DNA of 5,698 nt from a bacterium (GTDB taxonomy: Bacteria; Chloroflexota; Dormibacteria; UBA8260; Bog-877): the NCBI GenBank assembly GCA_021817025.1, contig JAKAWF010000245.1, positions 1 to 5,698 of the forward strand, written 5' to 3'. Of the stretch, positions 1-5,654 are shown in pieces; within the stretch, counting starts at the first letter, position 1; each line of letters opens with the position of its first letter. The translations under genes were made by a program, and so were the position numbers. The notes under the pieces are model-generated. The model was given only the letters and a program-made list of their open reading frames with translations, did no database searches and was not told the DNA's origin.

Positions 1-685
1 TGACCGGGGACTCGATGATCCGCCGGTAGCCGAAGTGGCTGGCCAGCACGAGCAGCTCCAGGTCGAAGGCGAAGCGCTTGACCAGAGCCGCGTCCACCAC
101 CCGCTCCGCCACCTCGCGCCGGAACATCTTCAAACCGGTCTGGGTGTCGCGGACTCTGACCCGGAACAGCAGCCGCACCAGGAGCTGGTAGGTGAGCGAC
201 TGGACCCGCCGCGGCCAGGGGTAGTGGACCTCGCTGAGCGGGTGCCGCTTGCTGCCCACCACCACGTCCGCCTCGTAGAGCTCGAGCAGGCCGGCCATCC
301 GGCCGATCTCCTCGGGGGCGATCTCCATGTCGGAGTCGATGAAGGTGACCAGCCGGCCGCGCGCCTTCGAGATCCCGTAGCGCAGGGCGAAGCCCTTGCC
401 CCGGTTGCGGGAGTAGCCCTCCACCCGCACCTGCGGGGTGCAGCAGGTCCTAGCCGCGGCCCACGTCTTGGGATCGCCGTCGACGACCACGATCACCTCC
501 CAGGAGCTGCCGGTCTGCTCCAGCGCCTGGGTCAGGCGGAGCAGATTGGCCACTATCCGGGGCCCCTCCCGGTACGCCGGCACGATCACGCTGAGCCTTG
601 GCTCGACCGGACCCCCGGCGGAAGATTGCGGCTCGGGGCACGGGCCCGTCCGCACCCCCTGGTCATCGGCCCTATCCACGGCCAC
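1..685 (-). CDS. GT2 family polyprenyl-phosphate sugar synthase-like glycosyltransferase, C-terminus outside window
   Basis: This is a cytoplasmic-face family 2 glycosyltransferase of the DPM1/ALG5 type, which moves a sugar from a nucleotide donor to polyprenyl phosphate; the sugar cannot be read from the sequence. 228 codons are present. Visible motifs are LSVIVPAYREG (about residue 31), the nucleotide-binding strand VIVVVDGD (64-71), NRGKGFALRYG (94-104), the DXD metal motif in FIDSDMEI (115-122), a GSKRHP segment (144-149) and DTQTGLKMFRR (180-190), which is characteristic of this subgroup. The usual DDGS is replaced by VDGD. The chosen start is a GTG at 683-685, with GAGGG (691-695) five bases upstream. 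The frame is open back to a TGA at 806-808 but has no ATG. The 28 residues before the first beta strand are low-complexity, so a later GTG is possible. The GT-C-like gene at 3305-4999 on the same strand is a plausible user of its product (inference). Confidence 0.9.
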   Translation of the reverse strand, partial: MAVDRADDQGVRTGPCPEPQSSAGGPVEPRLSVIVPAYREGPRIVANLLRLTQALEQTGSSWEVIVVVDGDPKTWAAARTCCTPQVRVEGYSRNRGKGFALRYGISKARGRLVTFIDSDMEIAPEEIGRMAGLLELYEADVVVGSKRHPLSEVHYPWPRRVQSLTYQLLVRLLFRVRVRDTQTGLKMFRREVAERVVDAALVKRFAFDLELLVLASHFGYRRIIESPV

Positions 686-805
686 TCGCGCCCTCGTGGA
701 ACATGCTCCGGGCCCGGCCGTCCGGACCCGGTCGGCTCCCGGGCCGGCTGGAGCCAGGTGTCGCTGGTAAGCCTTCGTCGGCGATGTCGCACCGTCTGGC
801 CGGAG

Positions 806-1150
806 TCAAGCCATCCCCCGGTCGCGGGCCTGGCCACGACTCCTGATCGATGGGCCGCAACAGTCCCCAATCTGCAACCAGCTCAGATCCCACGGCGGGT
901 TCGATCCGGGAGGTCTCCGGGACCACGCCCCGCGGCGAGACCAGCCGGTGCCTGCCCCGGGGACTAGGACCTGCTTCGGCCCGCCAGTCCCCAGCGCCCG
1001 CGGGTTGGGGAGGGCGGTCTGCGCCACCAGAACTGGTTTGAAGGCTGCCGCAGCGGCCTGGCACCGACCCGAATCGGTGGGCAGGGCATGCCGCAACCCG
1101 TCAGTGGCCAATCCAATCTCCGCTTCTGCGAAAGGGCGAATCGCAATCAC
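806..1150 (-). CDS. possible small hypothetical protein (114 aa)
   Basis: I do not recognise this product. The case for it is the start. A GTG (1148-1150) lies six bases after AAGGAGAGG (plus-strand 1157-1165), the strongest Shine-Dalgarno match in the divergent region, and a promoter-like pair lies further upstream (1224-1253). The first 60 residues look protein-like (MIAIRPFAEAEIGLATDG, then an Ala-rich stretch and VLVAQTALPNPRALG). The C-terminal half is rich in Arg, Gly, Pro and Trp and looks like non-coding GC-rich translation. Third-position GC is lower than in the glycosyltransferase genes. It shares a reading frame with the GT2 gene and is separated from it by the TGA at 806-808. It could be a real lineage-specific gene, the N-terminal remnant of a decayed gene, or chance. 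Confidence 0.25.
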   Translation of the reverse strand: MIAIRPFAEAEIGLATDGLRHALPTDSGRCQAAAAAFKPVLVAQTALPNPRALGTGGPKQVLVPGAGTGWSRRGAWSRRPPGSNPPWDLSWLQIGDCCGPSIRSRGQARDRGMA

Positions 1151-1223
1151 CGAGAGCCTCTCCTTGGCCGCCGTGCAAAGAGCGCTCTGGAACGCCGACG
1201 CTGAGTCCTCCCCACCCGAGCGC

Positions 1224-1253
1224 AGTATGCGAGGCCCACGCTCGGCCCGTCAA
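1224..1253 (-). promoter_or_regulatory. candidate sigma-70-type promoter reading left
   Basis: On the minus strand TTGACG (plus 1248-1253; five of six to TTGACA) is followed after 18 bases by CATACT (plus 1224-1229; four of six to TATAAT). Transcription would begin near 1217 and run through the strong ribosome binding site at 1157-1165 into the small ORF at 1150, and possibly on to the GT2 gene. The match is reasonable but untested, and in GC-rich bacteria such pairs also arise by chance. Confidence 0.35.
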
Positions 1254-1287
1254 CGCCCAGGTCACCGGGGCCACCTCCACGCCGAAT

Positions 1288-1317
1288 ACCATGACGGACG
1301 TGCGCTCCCGTCATGGT
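1288..1317. promoter_or_regulatory. perfect 10-bp inverted repeat, candidate operator or RNA hairpin
   Basis: ACCATGACGG (1288-1297) and CCGTCATGGT (1308-1317) are exact reverse complements separated by ten bases. The half-site centres are 20 bp apart, about two helical turns, as expected for a dimeric DNA-binding protein. The dyad lies 50 bp upstream of the DUF4760-like start and about 35 bp upstream of the -35 box of the leftward promoter candidate, so one regulator could act on both sides. As RNA it would form a 10-bp stem. No T-run follows on either strand, so it is not a standard terminator. Confidence 0.45.
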
Positions 1318-1353
1318 CCATGCTGCCGCACCCAGGCACCGAAGTTGCCCTTC

Positions 1354-1364
1354 GGGGGGAGAGG
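1354..1364 (+). promoter_or_regulatory. ribosome binding site deciding the start of the DUF4760-like gene
   Basis: A purine run GGGGGGAGAGG lies just before the ATG at 1367-1369. It favours this ATG over the in-frame start 54 bases upstream (1313), which would add 18 residues without any hydrophobic or conserved character and would begin inside the dyad at 1288-1317. Confidence 0.7.
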
Positions 1365-1366
1365 TG

Positions 1367-2047
1367 ATGTCCGACGCTCAAGCGGTTCTTGCTTACGCCA
1401 CCGCCCTGATCGCCGTGAGCGCCGTGGTCGGTCTCCTCTTGCAGAGCCGCCAACGGCAGCGGACGCAGAGCGACGACTTCCTGTGGCGGCTGGCCCAGGC
1501 CTGGGATTCCCGAGAGATGAGGTCCCGTAGGAGTGTGGTCGCAACCGGCTTCGACCGCGGGTCGCCGAGCATCGCCGACGCCACCGCGCTCTTCAACTAC
1601 CTGGAGTTAGTCGCTTACTTCGTCCGCTCCGGGACGGTCGACGCGGTCGGGGCGTGGACGATCCTGGGGGACTTCGCGATTGGGTACTGGGTGGCCGGCA
1701 AAGAGATAGTCGCCACCCAACGCGATGCTGACGACACCGTTTACGCGGACTGGAACTACCTGGTCGACCGCTTCTACGAGATCGAGGCCAAGGAACGCCG
1801 GCTGAATGCCCGGGACGTCCGGCGGACCAAGTTCTACTACCTGGTCACGCGCTTCATCACGATCGAATCGATAGAGCGGAAGCTCCGAGCAGGGACTGTC
1901 AGGTGGAGCGAAGAGGACAAGGGCCGATTCCTTCGCAACGAGATCGCGATGAACGCACCAATTCAACCGACCGCCACTGGCACGCCCCCGAGGGCCACGC
2001 AATCAACGTCGCCCACGGCACCCCCACCGCGAACCGGGCTAGCTTAG
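1367..2047 (+). CDS. DUF4760-like membrane-anchored protein with internal duplication
   Basis: This is a 226-residue protein of unknown function. One N-terminal transmembrane segment spans about residues 7-25 (AVLAYATALIAVSAVVGLLL), followed by a basic stretch (QSRQRQR) that predicts a cytoplasmic body by the positive-inside rule. The body resembles DUF4760-type proteins: a DFLWRLAQAWDSREMRSRR helix (37-55), a central NYLELVAYFVRSGTVD segment (77-92) and a WTILGDFAIGYWV segment (97-109). The family assignment is by overall pattern and is moderate. Residues 126-152 and 153-179 are an internal repeat with a period of 27 residues. The last 30 residues are a Pro/Thr/Ser/Ala-rich tail and look disordered. 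The gene faces away from the GT2 gene, with no partner gene on its strand except the insertion-sequence remnant, so it is probably transcribed alone. No catalytic motif is visible. Confidence 0.75.
   Translation: MSDAQAVLAYATALIAVSAVVGLLLQSRQRQRTQSDDFLWRLAQAWDSREMRSRRSVVATGFDRGSPSIADATALFNYLELVAYFVRSGTVDAVGAWTILGDFAIGYWVAGKEIVATQRDADDTVYADWNYLVDRFYEIEAKERRLNARDVRRTKFYYLVTRFITIESIERKLRAGTVRWSEEDKGRFLRNEIAMNAPIQPTATGTPPRATQSTSPTAPPPRTGLA
1757..1903 (+). repeat. intragenic tandem duplication, two 27-codon units
   Basis: Codons starting YLVDRFYEIEAKERRL (from 1757) and YLVTRFITIESIERKL (from 1838) align without gaps over 22 residues, with 13 identical, and are offset by 81 bases. At DNA level about 40 of 66 bases agree by hand count, so the duplication is old or shaped by selection on a helical repeat. 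Each unit reads as an amphipathic, charged helix followed by a short turn. Confidence 0.6.
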
Positions 2048-2050
2048 CCC
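2036..2050 (+). terminator. small hairpin over the stop codon of the DUF4760-like gene
   Basis: GGGCTA (2036-2041) and TAGCCC (2045-2050) pair perfectly around a three-base loop and include the TAG stop. There is no T-run, and the stem is only six pairs, so this is at best a weak or rho-assisted terminator. No better candidate lies before the insertion-sequence remnant. Confidence 0.2.
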
Positions 2051-2114
2051 TCGACCAGCGCCCGGAGTAGTTGGGGGCTTGTGGATGGGGTTGGGACCCG
2101 GGGCCACCTTCTGC

Positions 2115-2139
2115 CTGATCATCAGACTCACAATATACT
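2115..2139 (+). promoter_or_regulatory. candidate -10 element with adjacent palindrome
   Basis: TATACT (2134-2139, five of six to TATAAT) lies just after the perfect palindrome CTGATCATCAG (2115-2125). It is an AT-rich island in otherwise GC-rich DNA, 135 bp upstream of the DUF6788 start. There is no good -35 box at 16-18 bp; the nearest, TTCTGC, is spaced 19. On the minus strand the same island gives TATATT. It could serve the insertion element. Confidence 0.2.
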
Positions 2140-2274
2140 CTCCCAGATCCAGGCGCAATCAGGATCCGGTCGGGGGTGGGACAAGGTTGTGAGGTTGTAG
2201 GCTCGGCTTGACGAGGAGATCAAGGGCGGGCTGTGCGGTGAGCGTTGGCGCTTGCAGCATGAGGGTGGCCCACT

Positions 2275-2703
2275 GTGCCCAATGCCAAGGTCCGAGATCT
2301 GGCGGAGCTCGAGACCCAGAGGACCAGGTTGCGCGGGCAACTGGCCGGTGTGGGTGACTTCCGGCGGGGTAGCCTGGTCAGCACCTATCGGCGCTGTGGA
2401 AAGAGCCATTGCGCCTGCCCTGACCCGGACCATCCCGGGCACGGCCCCGTCAGCCTCTTGACCAAGTCTGCAGACGGCAAGACCGTCACCAGAGCGGTCT
2501 CAGCTGGACCCGCTCTGGCCAAGGTGCCAGAGGAGGTGACCCACTACCAACAGGTCAAAGCGGTGGTAGACCAGATTGCGGCGGTCAACGAGCGGATCTG
2601 TGAAGCTCGGCCAGTCTCGGCACTGGCAGGGAGCCTGCCCCAGGAAGGGCCCCAGAAAAGGGGCTCTTCGCGGAGTTCCAAGCGGAGTTCTCCGCCGAGG
2701 TAG
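2275..2703 (+). CDS. DUF6788 family accessory protein of the insertion sequence
   Basis: This 142-residue protein matches DUF6788, a small family often found with transposases. The core is RRGSLVSTYRRCGKSHCACP, then a DPDHPGHGPVSLLTKS segment and DGKTVTRAV, followed by a helical part (VPEEVTHYQQVKAVVDQIAAVNERI). The CGKSHCAC cysteines are kept and could bind a metal. The start is the GTG at 2275, with GAGGGTGG (2261-2268) six bases upstream; no in-frame ATG fits better. The C-terminal KRGSSRSSKRSSPP tail is basic and overlaps the transposase reading frame. The molecular role is not established. The ORF is full length and undamaged although its transposase is gutted. Normally it would be co-expressed with the transposase. 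Confidence 0.75.
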   Translation: MPNAKVRDLAELETQRTRLRGQLAGVGDFRRGSLVSTYRRCGKSHCACPDPDHPGHGPVSLLTKSADGKTVTRAVSAGPALAKVPEEVTHYQQVKAVVDQIAAVNERICEARPVSALAGSLPQEGPQKRGSSRSSKRSSPPR

Positions 2704-3164
2704 GGCGCCTCAGCCAGCTGGCCGCCCGCTGTCAGGAGCACCACTGGTTGAGGCTGTCACATGCCGGGAACGTCTGTACGACCTGGCTCGCCTGCCCCTC
2801 CCACTCACCACCGACGGATCCTCCCAGTTGGCTCGCGGGCCGCCTCGCAGAACTGGACTGTGGCGAGGTCGAGAAGTTGCGGGCCGCGGCTCGCCGTCTG
2901 CGAGTATCGGACACCCCGATGGAGGGAAGCGACAAAGCGCTGGGCTACTTCGAGACCAACCGGCTGCGAATGCGCCACGCCCGCGTCCGGGAGATGGGCC
3001 TCTTGGTCGGGCCGGGAGCAAGGGAGGCCGGGTGTCGTGCCCTGGTGGCTCAGCGCCTGAAGCTGTCCGGGATGCGTTGGAGCGGCCGTGGATCAGCCGC
3101 CTTCGTCGGCCTCCGCTCCCAGGAGTCCAGTGGTCCGGTCAATTGGGAGGAGGTCTGGCAGTGG
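2604..3164 (+). pseudogene. ISKra4-like transposase, internally deleted
   Basis: After a TGA at 2601 this frame is open without an ATG. It encodes GLFAEFQAEFSAEVGRL (from 2661), the usual N-terminal tip of these transposases. A short unrelated-looking linker (about 2740-2828) follows, then the C-terminal domain: LRAAARRL, DKALGYFETNRLRMRHARVR, MGLLVGPGAREAGCRALV, QRLKLSGMRWSGRG and VNWEEVWQW, ending near 3164. Intact relatives have several hundred more residues, with the zinc-binding and DDE regions, between these parts. The conserved G-S-G before the terminal glutamate has become GPGAREAG. N- and C-terminal pieces are in the same frame. The original stop is lost, and the frame runs on to 3488 into the antisense of the neighbouring gene. 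It overlaps the DUF6788 ORF in the -1 frame, as in elements that use frameshifting, but I see no canonical slippery heptamer; AAAAGGGG at 2656-2663 is the nearest. Confidence 0.75.
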
Positions 3165-3274
3165 CACCCTGCCGGATCACGGTGGCCTGACCCCTGTGCC
3201 CAACTTTCTTGTCTCAGGCTCGATCCAGTGCGCCACCCACATGACGCCGCGAATGAGAGGACGGGGTGGGTTGT

Positions 3275-3291
3275 CGCTGCCTCGGGCAGCG
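3275..3291 (-). terminator. GC-rich hairpin downstream of the GT-C-like gene
   Basis: CGCTGCC (3275-3281) and GGCAGCG (3285-3291) form a perfect seven-pair stem with a three-base loop, 13 bases beyond the stop codon of the leftward gene. The position suits a transcript end. There is no U-run after it on the minus strand, so termination would be of the stem-only kind common in GC-rich actinobacteria, or the hairpin may protect the mRNA end. Confidence 0.4.
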
Positions 3292-3304
3292 CGTCGGGAG
3301 GCCG

Positions 3305-4999
3305 TCAGCCCTGGAGCAGGACCAGTCCGGGCAGGCTTCCACTGCGCACCTGGAAGCCGCAGGCGAGGAGGGATGCCGCGTCGGCGCTGCCCCCGAAGGC
3401 CGGTTCCACGATCGCCCAGTGCACCCCCAGACTCAGCAGCGTCCGCTGGAGCGCGCATGACCCTGGCCTCGGGGCGAGGGCGACCTGAGCGAGGTTCCCG
3501 GGTGACCGGGCCTCGGTCACGGCCCCGGGGATCTGGAGGTCGTTGGGGCTGATCAGACGGCCGGGGAACACGAAGGGCGCGGGATTGGCGGTGAGCAGAT
3601 GGCCGGTGAAGGGAAGTTCCTCGTAGAGGCTCCAAGGCAGGACCACCACCGGAGCCTGGGCAGGCACGTGCTGCTGGAGGTAGGTCGCGGCCCTAGTCCA
3701 GCTGGAAGGGTACTGGACCGGGATGATGGTGGCGGGATACTCCCGGAGCGCGCCGACCCCGGCGGGGAACATGGTCGCCGCCACCATCACGATGGCGAAC
3801 GGTTCCGCCAGCTCGGTCCTCCAACGGGGTCCGGGCCGGTCCACCAGCCAGCTGACTGCCTCGGCTCCCAGGACGACCAGGGCCAGCAGCCAAAGCTCGC
3901 TCCACACCTGCGGCTCCCGGTAGGCCCCTAGCAAGGGCACCCGCGCCATCAGCCACAGGAAGACCTGCTGCCCCACCCCGGTGGCCGTGCTGCCGGCGAA
4001 AGCCAGCCCGAATAGCCCGGCTGGGAGTAACCAGGCACGTCCCCGCCGGACGAGGGCGCCGGCGATCGCCAAGGCGATCAGGACAGCGGTCGTCACCGGC
4101 CACCAGGGGGCGCCCGCCTTGAGCAGTGGGATGCGGCCCAAGCGCTCCACCCAGAACCCGTAGAGACCGGCCAGGTTGGGCCAGAGCCCGTACCGGGCGC
4201 TGGCGGCGGCCTGGAACTCGACCAGATCCGGCCTGCCGAAGTGCTGAACCGCGTAGTAGGTGCCGTTGTCGTGGCCGAGGAAGAAGGGCGGCACCCCGTA
4301 CAGCAGCATCGCTCCCAGAATTAGGAAGCTGGCCAGACTCCAGCGCAGCCATAAGCCGTCGCGCCAAGCACGATGCCAGAGCAGGCTCGCCCCAGCCAGC
4401 ACCACTAGCATCGCCCCCGTGCGCGGGTCCAGGACCACCGCCGACCAGCCCGCCAGCGCGCACAGAGTAGCCCTCCGCCAGCCGGGCCTGTGCTGCAGCG
4501 CCTCCCAGCCGGCCAGCCACAGGAAAAGGACCCCCAACGCTGCCGCCACCCCCCACTGGCCCTCAATGAGGTGGTCGTAAACCCACGGGTTGAGCGCCCC
4601 GAGCAGGCCGGCGGGGAGCTGGGCCAGCCAGCTGCGCCGCCGCAATAGGAGCATCGGGCCAAAGCCGCAGAGGTAGAGGCTTCCAGCCACATAGAAACGC
4701 CCCGCCAAGGCTCCGCCCAGCAAGTGGGAGAGCAGTGAGAGAGGAGCTCCGAAGCCCGCCAACGAGAGGGGGGCCAGAGGACCGGTGACGAGGTCAACCT
4801 GCAGGATGTACCCCGGTAGCACCAGCGGGTGGAGGCACCAGGCGGTGATGGCGGCCGGCACCACCACAGCCCGCACCCAGCCTGCGGTCGGGGACCGCAC
4901 CGAGGTGCCCGGCACGGCGTCTCCGAAGGGACCGGGGATGACATCAGCGGCGGCCACAGCGCCATGATCGGAGATCGGAGCTCCGCCGGGAGCGGTCAC
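3305..4999 (-). CDS. polytopic membrane protein, GT-C / YfhO-like putative glycosyltransferase
   Basis: This 564-residue integral membrane protein resembles the uncharacterised GT-C-type proteins of Actinobacteria, Chloroflexi and archaea; known GT-C enzymes take sugars from polyprenyl-phosphate carriers on the outer face of the membrane. Residues 1-40 are hydrophilic. The first helix (about 44-64) leads into GYILQVDLVTGP, whose Asp69 sits where GT-C enzymes keep a catalytic or metal-binding acidic residue. Other family-like blocks are NPWVYDHLIEGQWG (137-150), VVLDPRTGAM (188-197) and LLGAYREPQVWSELW (356-370). About eleven to thirteen helices are predicted by eye, ending near 416. The remaining 148 residues form a soluble domain (VVVLPWSLYEELPF, ANPAPFVFPGR, SLGVHWAIVEPAF). 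The start is GTG at 4997-4999, seven bases after AGGGGAGAG (5007-5015). Substrate is unknown. The GT2 gene on the same strand could supply its donor (inference). Several long antisense and offset frames here are shadows. Confidence 0.85.
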   Translation of the reverse strand: MTAPGGAPISDHGAVAAADVIPGPFGDAVPGTSVRSPTAGWVRAVVVPAAITAWCLHPLVLPGYILQVDLVTGPLAPLSLAGFGAPLSLLSHLLGGALAGRFYVAGSLYLCGFGPMLLLRRRSWLAQLPAGLLGALNPWVYDHLIEGQWGVAAALGVLFLWLAGWEALQHRPGWRRATLCALAGWSAVVLDPRTGAMLVVLAGASLLWHRAWRDGLWLRWSLASFLILGAMLLYGVPPFFLGHDNGTYYAVQHFGRPDLVEFQAAASARYGLWPNLAGLYGFWVERLGRIPLLKAGAPWWPVTTAVLIALAIAGALVRRGRAWLLPAGLFGLAFAGSTATGVGQQVFLWLMARVPLLGAYREPQVWSELWLLALVVLGAEAVSWLVDRPGPRWRTELAEPFAIVMVAATMFPAGVGALREYPATIIPVQYPSSWTRAATYLQQHVPAQAPVVVLPWSLYEELPFTGHLLTANPAPFVFPGRLISPNDLQIPGAVTEARSPGNLAQVALAPRPGSCALQRTLLSLGVHWAIVEPAFGGSADAASLLACGFQVRSGSLPGLVLLQG

Positions 5000-5600
5000 G
5001 TCTGGGCTCTCCCCTCATGTCGATCGCGTTGGCCAGCCAGCGGGCCGCCTATCCGGCCTATTGCCCACTCGGGCCAGAGACGAGATGGTGGGTCAGGCCT
5101 CGGCGAGCGGGCGAGCCCGCGATCGCCGCAGCGAGGTCGAGAAGGTGCCAGCGACGCCCCTGGTCGGAGGGGAGGTCGAGCACCGTCCGGGGAGAATCTG
5201 GCGACCCAGCCGTGGACGAAGAGCGAAACGGGGCTTCGTGCAGGCATCAGGTCTTCGCCCTCACCAAGACATGGGGTTTCACCGCCGCGATCACTGTGCC
5301 GCGCCTGCCCTATGCCCCGGCAGTTCGTAGGGCACAGGCCCCGCAGCCATTGCTTCGGTCTATCTCTGCTGTAGCTTCCGGCGAAGTCCGACCCGGTGCC
5401 AGCCCTGTGGCGCAATGCTCAAGCGGTTCCGAGGACCGGAGTGGGAGTTGGTGGGTGGAGTAGCCCGTGGGCCCGATACTTGTCACCGCACATGGGGCGA
5501 CCCGGGGAGGCCAGGCGCCTACGCTCTTATCCTAATCGGCTCGGTCTTTCAAGGTAGCAGGTGCGGGTGAGCAGGGGGCTGTCAAAGTCCGTAGGTTGAA
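5000..5600. other. 600-bp region without a convincing gene
   Basis: Frames are open on both strands here (plus 5017-5463, minus 4996-5415) because of base composition. None has a recognisable motif, a hydrophobic core or a good ribosome binding site, and they overlap each other antisense. A minus-strand stretch around 5070-5200 reads TVLDLPSDQGRRWHLLDLAA in one frame before stops. That is faintly protein-like, so decayed coding DNA is possible. The promoter of the GT-C-like gene should lie here, but I cannot single one out. Confidence 0.4.
5007..5015 (-). promoter_or_regulatory. ribosome binding site deciding the GTG start of the GT-C-like gene
   Basis: The minus strand reads AGGGGAGAG seven bases before the GTG at 4997-4999. 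It supports this GTG rather than any later in-frame codon and shows that the 40-residue hydrophilic N-terminus is probably translated. Confidence 0.65.
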
Positions 5601-5620
5601 CTGAGACGACCAGGGGGCTG
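5572..5620. repeat. two exact 10-bp direct repeats, CAGGGGGCTG
   Basis: CAGGGGGCTG occurs at 5572-5581 and 5611-5620, 39 bp apart. Each copy is itself a CAG/CTG dyad with a G-rich centre. The first is followed by TCAAAGTCC and the second forms the stem of the terminator. Such subterminal repeats occur at ends of insertion elements, but I cannot assign a family. Confidence 0.45.
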
Positions 5621-5628
5621 GTTTTTTT
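5608..5628 (+). terminator. rho-independent terminator reading right
   Basis: ACCAG (5609-5613) pairs perfectly with CTGGT (5618-5622) around a GGGG loop; a G-U pair extends the stem to six. A run of seven T residues (5622-5628) follows at once, which is the classical layout. No confident plus-strand gene lies upstream, so it may instead shield the ORF start at 5655 from outside transcription, as terminators near the ends of insertion sequences do. Confidence 0.6.
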
Positions 5629-5641
5629 CGACGAAGTGCGC

Positions 5642-5649
5642 TATACCAT
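5642..5649 (+). promoter_or_regulatory. candidate -10 region for a leaderless gene
   Basis: TATACCAT contains both TATACC (5642-5647) and TACCAT (5644-5649, fitting TANNNT). Either puts the expected transcription start at or within a few bases of the ATG at 5655. There is no Shine-Dalgarno site at usable spacing, which agrees with a leaderless mRNA. No clear -35 box is seen. Confidence 0.35.
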
Positions 5650-5654
5650 CGGGG

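Larger units (their letters stand above)
686..1366. other. 680-bp divergent intergenic region
   Basis: This stretch separates the leftward GT2 gene from the rightward DUF4760-like gene. Apart from the weak ORF at 806-1150 I see no protein with a recognisable motif; other frames give Arg/Pro/Gly-rich translations typical of GC-rich non-coding DNA. It contains a minus-strand promoter candidate, a perfect 10-bp palindrome AGAGCGCTCT at 1179-1188, a 7-bp inverted repeat (GGGGACT at 959-965 with AGTCCCC at 986-992) and the strong dyad at 1288-1317. It may be partly decayed coding DNA. Confidence 0.5.
2178..3215 (+). mobile_element. degenerate ISKra4-like insertion sequence
   Basis: The element is recognised from its two coding parts: a DUF6788 ORF followed in the -1 frame by pieces of an ISKra4-family transposase. 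The transposase has lost its middle, including the catalytic region, so the element should be immobile. Ends are unresolved. One possible pair of termini begins GACAAG at 2180-2185 and is complemented by CTTGTC at 3208-3213; another is GTTGGGACCCGGGG (2090-2103), which matches the complement of 3191-3204 at 11 of 14 positions. Neither pair gives a convincing target duplication. The remnant ends about 90-110 bp from the 3' end of the GT-C gene. Confidence 0.6.

Noticed and set aside
892..912. tRNA-like T-arm sequence GGGTTCGATCC
   Set aside because: The T-stem fails after the first pair, and no anticodon or acceptor arm can be built around it.
35..967. 310-residue open frame on the plus strand at the left edge
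   Set aside because: It is antisense to the GT2 gene, whose motifs are unmistakable, and its translation is His/Pro/Arg-rich with no known pattern.
2078..3212. CTTGT on both sides of the insertion-sequence remnant as a target duplication
   Set aside because: The copies are five bases long and sit at unequal distances from either candidate pair of termini.
3693..4556. 287-residue minus-strand frame inside the membrane protein gene
   Set aside because: It is an offset frame of the GT-C-like gene, rich in Gly/Arg/Ala. The host frame has coherent membrane helices and family-like motifs.
2863..5144. 14-base exact match GCGAGGTCGAGAAG at 2863-2876 and 5131-5144
   Set aside because: There is no extension of similarity on either side, so it is likely chance in GC-biased DNA.
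5017..5463. 148-residue plus-strand frame
   Set aside because: There is no motif, no convincing ribosome binding site and mixed composition, and it overlaps an equally featureless antisense frame.
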